This document shows positions 60,299 to 64,000 of a stretch of 64,000 nucleotides of DNA, piece by piece. The position numbers and the translations under genes are program-made. The stretch is taken from the NCBI RefSeq assembly GCF_001583695.1, contig NZ_LOBC01000072.1, positions 153,202 through 217,201 of the forward strand, written 5' to 3'. The stretch comes from Bacillus wiedmannii (GTDB lineage Bacteria; Bacillota; Bacilli; Bacillales; Bacillaceae_G). A model generated the notes under the pieces. It was not told the DNA's origin and did no database searches. It saw only the letters and a program-made list of their open reading frames with translations. Each line of letters opens with the position of its first letter. Positions within the stretch are counted from its first letter, which is position 1.

Positions 60299-60544
60299 TC
60301 AACTCTTAACTGCATTCTTTATATAGTTTATTATGACACCTTTGTGAATGTTACCATATTCTACTTGTTTTCCGCCTATTTCTATAACCGGAATCATTAG
60401 GTGATATTTTTCTAAAAGGTCATTATCTTCATATATATCTATTTCCTCGATTTGAAAAGAATATTCATATTGTACTTCCTGTAAAACTTGTTTCGCCTGC
60501 ACGCAAAGACCACAATCTTTTTTTGTATACAGTACAACTTTCAT
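60299..60544 (-). CDS. Glutaredoxin-like thiol protein
   Basis: This 81-residue thioredoxin-fold protein has an active-site CGLC (residues 10-13, KKDCGLCVQAK), a cis-Pro segment (LMIPVIEIGGKQVEYG) and no further cysteines, matching the short DUF836/glutaredoxin_2 group. It would act in thiol-disulphide exchange; partners are unknown. The start is ATG 60544, five bases after AGGTGA; the frame opens at a GTG inside the ribosome site. It follows rpoN by about 10 bp on the same strand and is likely cotranscribed. Confidence 0.87.
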   Translation of the reverse strand: MKVVLYTKKDCGLCVQAKQVLQEVQYEYSFQIEEIDIYEDNDLLEKYHLMIPVIEIGGKQVEYGNIHKGVIINYIKNAVKS

Positions 60545-60553
60545 ATTCTTCAC

Positions 60554-61861
60554 CTATCCGATCGTTTTTCGTAATGATGACGCTGGAATATGCATTTGTT
60601 CTCTATACTTCGCCACTGTTCTTCGAGAAATAACGATTTCATGCTCTTCTTCTAATAATTTTGAAATCTTTTGATCTGAAAGTGGCTTTTTCTTATTCTC
60701 CGCTTCAACAAGCTTTTGAATAAATTGTTTTACACGCTTTGTAGAAATCGCTTCATCTTCAGTCGTTGAAACGGCATTGCTAAAGAACGATTTCATCTCA
60801 AATAAACCGTGTGGTGTTTGCACATATTTATTTCGCGTTGCACGACTAATTGTAGATTCATGTACACCTAACTCTTCCGCCACCTCTTTTAAAGCAAGCG
60901 GTTTTAAATATTCTGGACCTTCCCAGAAGAAATCACGTTGTTTTTCCATAATAATAGTCATCACTTGCAGAAGCGTCTGTTTTCTCTGTTTTAAACTGCG
61001 CATAATCCACTGCACATGCTGATACTTTTCTGATACGTAAGATGCTACTTCACTTTCACTATTATTAAGAAGCGCACTATATTCAGAATGAATTTCAATT
61101 CTCGGCATATTTCTCTCATTCATCTGTAAAACGAGACGATCGCCATCTTTTTTTACTGCCATATCAGGCACAATATAAAGTGGTTTATCCGAAGAAAAAG
61201 CAAGACCTGGTTTCGGCTGTAATGACGTAATACAGTTCACTGCTGATTGCAATTCTTCATTACTACACTTCAACACTTGAACGAGCTTTCGCCAATCTTT
61301 CTTCACGAAATAAGCGAAGTGATCCTCTATAACCTCTTCAGCTAATCCATTCCGTCTTTGTAAGCGCTTCAATTGTAAAGTTAGACATTCCTGAATATTA
61401 CGCGCTCCTACCCCTGCTGGCTCGAGTGATTGGACAAGCTCTACAAAGCGGGCGACTTCATGAATCGGTGCGGAAAGGAGATCCGCTAACTCTTCGTTCG
61501 TTTCTTGTAAATACCCATTTCCATCCATGTTCATAATAATGAAAGAAGCTATTTTTCGCTCTTCTTCATCTATTTTATAATACTGTATTTGATTTAATAA
61601 ATGTTGCTGAATCGTTGTTGAATCCACACTGTAGATTTCCATCTGATTCTCGACTTGTTTGCTGGTACTTTTACTGTTGTTAGAGCTCTTTTTCTTCTCC
61701 CTCTCAAAACCACCTAACTCAATAAGGGGATTCTCTAACGATTGCTCATACAAAAACTCCGATAATTCTTGTACATTATACTGGAGCATTGTAATCGCTT
61801 GCCTTAACTCTTGTGTCATTGCCAAACGTAAGCTTTGTTCTTGTAAAAGACTTGCCTTCAA
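60554..61861 (-). CDS. rpoN: RNA polymerase sigma-54 factor (SigL)
   Basis: This 435-residue sigma-54 has region I rich in Gln/Leu (QSLRLAMTQELRQAITMLQYNVQELSEFL), the core-binding domain with LEPAGVGARNIQECL, a helix-turn-helix LKEVAEELGVHESTISRATRNKYVQTP, and the C-terminal RpoN box variant ISRRTVAKYREQMHIPSS-type segment (ISRRTVAKYREQMHIPASS). It directs RNA polymerase to -24/-12 promoters with enhancer-binding proteins. The start is TTG 61861 after GGGGGAG; the frame extends to 61930 without support. It lies upstream of cggR, as sigL does in Bacillus. Confidence 0.96.
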   Translation of the reverse strand: MKASLLQEQSLRLAMTQELRQAITMLQYNVQELSEFLYEQSLENPLIELGGFEREKKKSSNNSKSTSKQVENQMEIYSVDSTTIQQHLLNQIQYYKIDEEERKIASFIIMNMDGNGYLQETNEELADLLSAPIHEVARFVELVQSLEPAGVGARNIQECLTLQLKRLQRRNGLAEEVIEDHFAYFVKKDWRKLVQVLKCSNEELQSAVNCITSLQPKPGLAFSSDKPLYIVPDMAVKKDGDRLVLQMNERNMPRIEIHSEYSALLNNSESEVASYVSEKYQHVQWIMRSLKQRKQTLLQVMTIIMEKQRDFFWEGPEYLKPLALKEVAEELGVHESTISRATRNKYVQTPHGLFEMKSFFSNAVSTTEDEAISTKRVKQFIQKLVEAENKKKPLSDQKISKLLEEEHEIVISRRTVAKYREQMHIPASSLRKTIG

Positions 61862-62082
61862 ACTAATCTCCCCCTTGTTTCTATTGTACAATAAGTTTGG
61901 TAAAAGGAGAATGCTATCACAGACACCCATTCCAAAATATTATTAATTTATATGTATTAATGAGATTTACAACTTACAACCGAAATTTGAATAATATTGA
62001 AAGAAAATAATAAAGCAAAACATTATTGTAACCAAGTACTAATAGTAAATCTTATTACTAGATATAACAAGAGGGAAATAAA

Positions 62083-62121
62083 AAAAGTCCTAACCTACAA
62101 AACGTAAGTTAGGACTTTTTG
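62083..62121 (-). terminator. Terminator behind the tRNA fragment
   Basis: AAAAAGTCCTAAC/GTTAGGACTTTTT hairpin. The gap 61862-62082 shows no other feature. Confidence 0.85.
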
Positions 62122-62122
62122 A

Positions 62123-62168
62123 CGCGCCCAGAGGGATTCGAACCCCCGGCAGACGTGGTACCGGAAAC
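62123..62168 (-). tRNA. 3' fragment of a tRNA gene (possible attachment site)
   Basis: On the minus strand GGGGGTTCGAATCCC (T-arm) is followed by TCTGGGCGCG, the 3' acceptor strand and discriminator base. An anticodon-like TTTCCGGTA lies upstream. No matching 5' half (GCGCCC...) is found within the next 120 bases to the right, so the gene is incomplete. The acceptor strand fits tRNA-Arg-type ends, but identity is uncertain. Such 3' pieces are typical att sites left by integrating elements. Confidence 0.6.
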
Positions 62169-62361
62169 CAAACGGTAACGGTTATGTAAAATTATCAGTA
62201 AAATCAAGGTTTTACCTTGCATGTAATTTAGAAATGAATTTTTTTGACATGAACATACAACGTTATGTATGCTAAACTATTTCGATTATAAATCGCTTAC
62301 GTACTTTTTTCAATATTAATTTCATTTCTTCTATTGTTTCACCTTTATTTTAAAATATAAA

Positions 62362-62637
62362 TTAATGCGTAGACGATTGATGTTTCTCAATCATTGCTAA
62401 TGGAATTTGAACAGTTCCATAAGAAACCCCACAAGTGAAGATATGCCCTATCATATTCATTATAGCTTCATGTTTTTCTGTTTCAGTTCTAGACTTATTA
62501 TTAAGTATCGTATCTATCATTTCTTCACATTGTTTATATTTAACCATTGCTTTAGCTTGAATCTGTTCAAAAATTTCTTTCTCATTCCCCTCATAATTGT
62601 CTAACATTCTTAGGATTTCTGAAACTTTTGTGTCCAT
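62362..62637 (-). CDS. Small protein in toxin-immunity cassette, unknown function
   Basis: This 91-residue, mostly helical, charged protein has two cysteines (KQCEEM and FTCGVS) and no membrane segment. AGGAG precedes ATG 62637 by eight bases. It follows the Imm11-type gene by 37 bp and so belongs to the same transcript. I recognise no family; a second immunity or accessory protein is possible. Confidence 0.6.
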   Translation of the reverse strand: MDTKVSEILRMLDNYEGNEKEIFEQIQAKAMVKYKQCEEMIDTILNNKSRTETEKHEAIMNMIGHIFTCGVSYGTVQIPLAMIEKHQSSTH

Positions 62638-62674
62638 GCTGTTAACTCCTATCAGTTATTTTAAGGACTTTCTT

Positions 62675-63244
62675 TTACATGTCCGCTTTTGAATCCCATA
62701 CCTCTACAAATTCAAAGCCTTTTAAATCACTCTCTAAAACTGCATTTCTAAATTCATCTGATACCAACAGATAGTTCGGATGAATTTTTTCATTTATATA
62801 CAATTTAAAAATCGTTTCATTTTGAACAACACTAGGAATAAATACAAATTTTTCACAGCCTATTATTAAACCTGAACTTAACTTTTCAAATATTGTATTA
62901 TTAATATCAAGTGCATTTAATACACGTAAAACATGAATAGCATAGTACTTTTCGTTTGTTGTTTTATGAATTAATGGTAAAAATTCAACATTATTGCCTA
63001 CTAAGGGTTCTAATACTCCTTTAGCTTTCTCACTAATTATTTGTACACCAGATTTCCCCCAAAAAATAGGACAATCACTTTGATACCCTTCATCTATAAT
63101 CTCAATAAATTTAACTGTCCATGAATCTGACAAACTTACTTTGGAATTAAAATCGTTTTTAAAATATTTCTTGTCCTCTTCATAATTTAATAATTGAAAA
63201 GTTTGATAATCATCAGTTGAACTTTTTAATCGCCAAATTTTCAT
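62675..63244 (-). CDS. Imm11 (DUF1629)-type immunity protein
   Basis: This 189-residue cytosolic protein resembles the Imm11/DUF1629 family found next to polymorphic toxins: N-terminal IWRLKSSTDDYQTF, central NNVEFLPLIHKTTNEKYYAIHVLRVLNALD, and C-terminal IFKLYINEKIHPNYLLVSDEFRNAVLESDLKGFEFVEVWDS. It would bind and neutralise the cognate toxin domain. It stands 39 bp after the AHH toxin fragment, the usual order. AAAGGAGAATATAC precedes the ATG. The family call rests on motif memory; the context supports it. Confidence 0.77.
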   Translation of the reverse strand: MKIWRLKSSTDDYQTFQLLNYEEDKKYFKNDFNSKVSLSDSWTVKFIEIIDEGYQSDCPIFWGKSGVQIISEKAKGVLEPLVGNNVEFLPLIHKTTNEKYYAIHVLRVLNALDINNTIFEKLSSGLIIGCEKFVFIPSVVQNETIFKLYINEKIHPNYLLVSDEFRNAVLESDLKGFEFVEVWDSKADM

Positions 63245-63283
63245 ATGTATATTCTCCTTTACAATTTGTTAACTGATATATAA

Positions 63284-63949
63284 TTATTTCTTTGGTTCAT
63301 TTAATCTTATCTTACCTTCTAATAAATCTTGTCTTATTTTGTGTAAAACTTCAGCTACATCAGCTTGAGTACCACCCATTTCCATAACACTATTTAGTCG
63401 TTCTGTTACTTCTCTTATATACTCTTTAGAATGACTACCTATATGCAATACTTCAGTGGTCACATAATCATTCACTTTATACGGTAAAAATACCCCATTA
63501 ACAGCAGCATCATGGTGTATTCCAATCTCTTTTAATAATTCCTGTACTTCCACAGCCCTACCATCATTCCAAGGTACAATATGATGTGCCGCATTAGGAT
63601 ACGGTGGTGGTTCAATTCCTGCTTCTTTAAGTTCTGCACGCAATTTTTGAGATGCTGTATACGAATCGGGATACTCATTTTTTACATCTACTTTATCAAG
63701 AACCTTATCTGCGTAATCTTGGATTACCTCTTGTACATCTTTAACTCTAGTTTTTCCACCAGTTTTGGAAAATATAAATGTATCACGGGCTTCTTGTAAA
63801 GCTTCAAAAGTTTTTATCTGATTACTTCCAAAGCCACTAGCACCTGCGAATGCAACGCGGTCTATCAGCGGTAATTTATTCGCAACAGCAGAGATGCCTG
63901 TGGAAAACTTTGCACCCTTTGCTAAAGAAGATAAAAATTTATTATTATA
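63284..63949 (-). pseudogene. C-terminal AHH-nuclease toxin domain without its N-terminal part
   Basis: The frame ends in an AHH (HNH-like) nuclease domain: PNAAHHIVPWNDGRA (about 63550-63594), VNGVFLPYK and VLHIGSHSKEYIREV. Upstream it continues as a helical linker (TFEALQEARDTFIF, VQEVIQDYADKVLDKV) to a TAG stop at 63950-63952. No ATG lies in this stretch; a TTG at 63643 would start within the linker and has no ribosome site. It looks like the displaced C-terminal cassette of a polymorphic (LXG/WXG-type) toxin, or the product of a nonsense or recombination event. The cognate Imm11-type gene follows. Confidence 0.75.
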
Positions 63950-64000
63950 CTATTCATTATTAAACTTTAGATATAAAGTGCTAACCGATGGACTTAACAT

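Overview
The window is chromosomal DNA of a member of the Bacillus cereus group. The evidence is a cholesterol-dependent cytolysin almost identical to anthrolysin O/cereolysin O with a perfect PlcR box upstream, a petrobactin-type (FatBCDE-like) iron uptake operon under a Fur box, an M60/enhancin-like metalloprotease, low G+C content, AGGAGG-type ribosome binding sites, and the gene orders secG-esterase-rnr-smpB-ssrA and cggR-gapA-pgk-tpiA-gpmI-eno known from Bacillus. I cannot separate B. cereus, B. thuringiensis and B. anthracis from this window alone.

Layout. 1-400: dispersed-repeat DNA. 400-3900: small membrane proteins, the divergent yvdD/yvdC pair, ferritin and a DUF418 membrane protein. 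3900-10200: two tandem NupC nucleoside transporters, then two tandem Na+/alanine symporters, each pair clearly a duplication. 10.5-17.6 kb: an NAD(P)-binding oxidoreductase, a 1468-residue secreted M60 protease with five C-terminal repeats, a GNAT, and a thioester-domain surface protein. 17.7-20.5 kb: aldo/keto reductase and MFS exporter, divergent from an HxlR regulator across a duplicated promoter/operator block. 20.5-25.3 kb: a yjlC-ndh operon behind a candidate structured leader, tyrS with a complete tyrosine T-box, and murB. 25.7-35.1 kb: SET protein, chemotaxis receptor, exo/endonuclease/phosphatase-family protein, twin crcB genes under a fluoride riboswitch, speG, psiE, a NERD protein, a DUF4822 lipoprotein and YxeA-like protein. 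35.6-42.5 kb: virulence and iron region, with the cytolysin, an unlisted 26-residue PSM-like peptide in the same predicted PlcR transcript, fatBCDE and an orphan atypical response regulator. 42.5-45.7 kb: gene-poor, hairpin-rich DNA around a nucleoside-hydrolase paralogue. 45.7-61.9 kb: conserved core with tmRNA/smpB/rnr/secG, cidAB, a second nucleoside hydrolase, the glycolytic operon with its CggR operator, and rpoN (sigL). 62.1-64.0 kb: start of an accessory segment, with a 3' tRNA fragment and terminator followed by an unknown small gene, an Imm11-type immunity gene and a displaced AHH-nuclease toxin domain.

Functionally the window joins housekeeping (central glycolysis, trans-translation, tRNA charging, cell wall precursors) with host-facing functions: pore formation, mucin-targeting proteolysis, possible covalent adhesion through a thioester, and siderophore uptake. 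Nucleoside uptake (two NupC) and nucleoside hydrolysis (two paralogues) are both present in duplicate. The strongest candidates for something undescribed are the PSM-like peptide upstream of the cytolysin (37206-37286), the ndh leader RNA (20739-20864), the duplicated operator block (19874-20063) and the orphan toxin cassette at the right end. Starts were revised from the longest reading frame wherever a Shine-Dalgarno sequence pointed to an internal codon.
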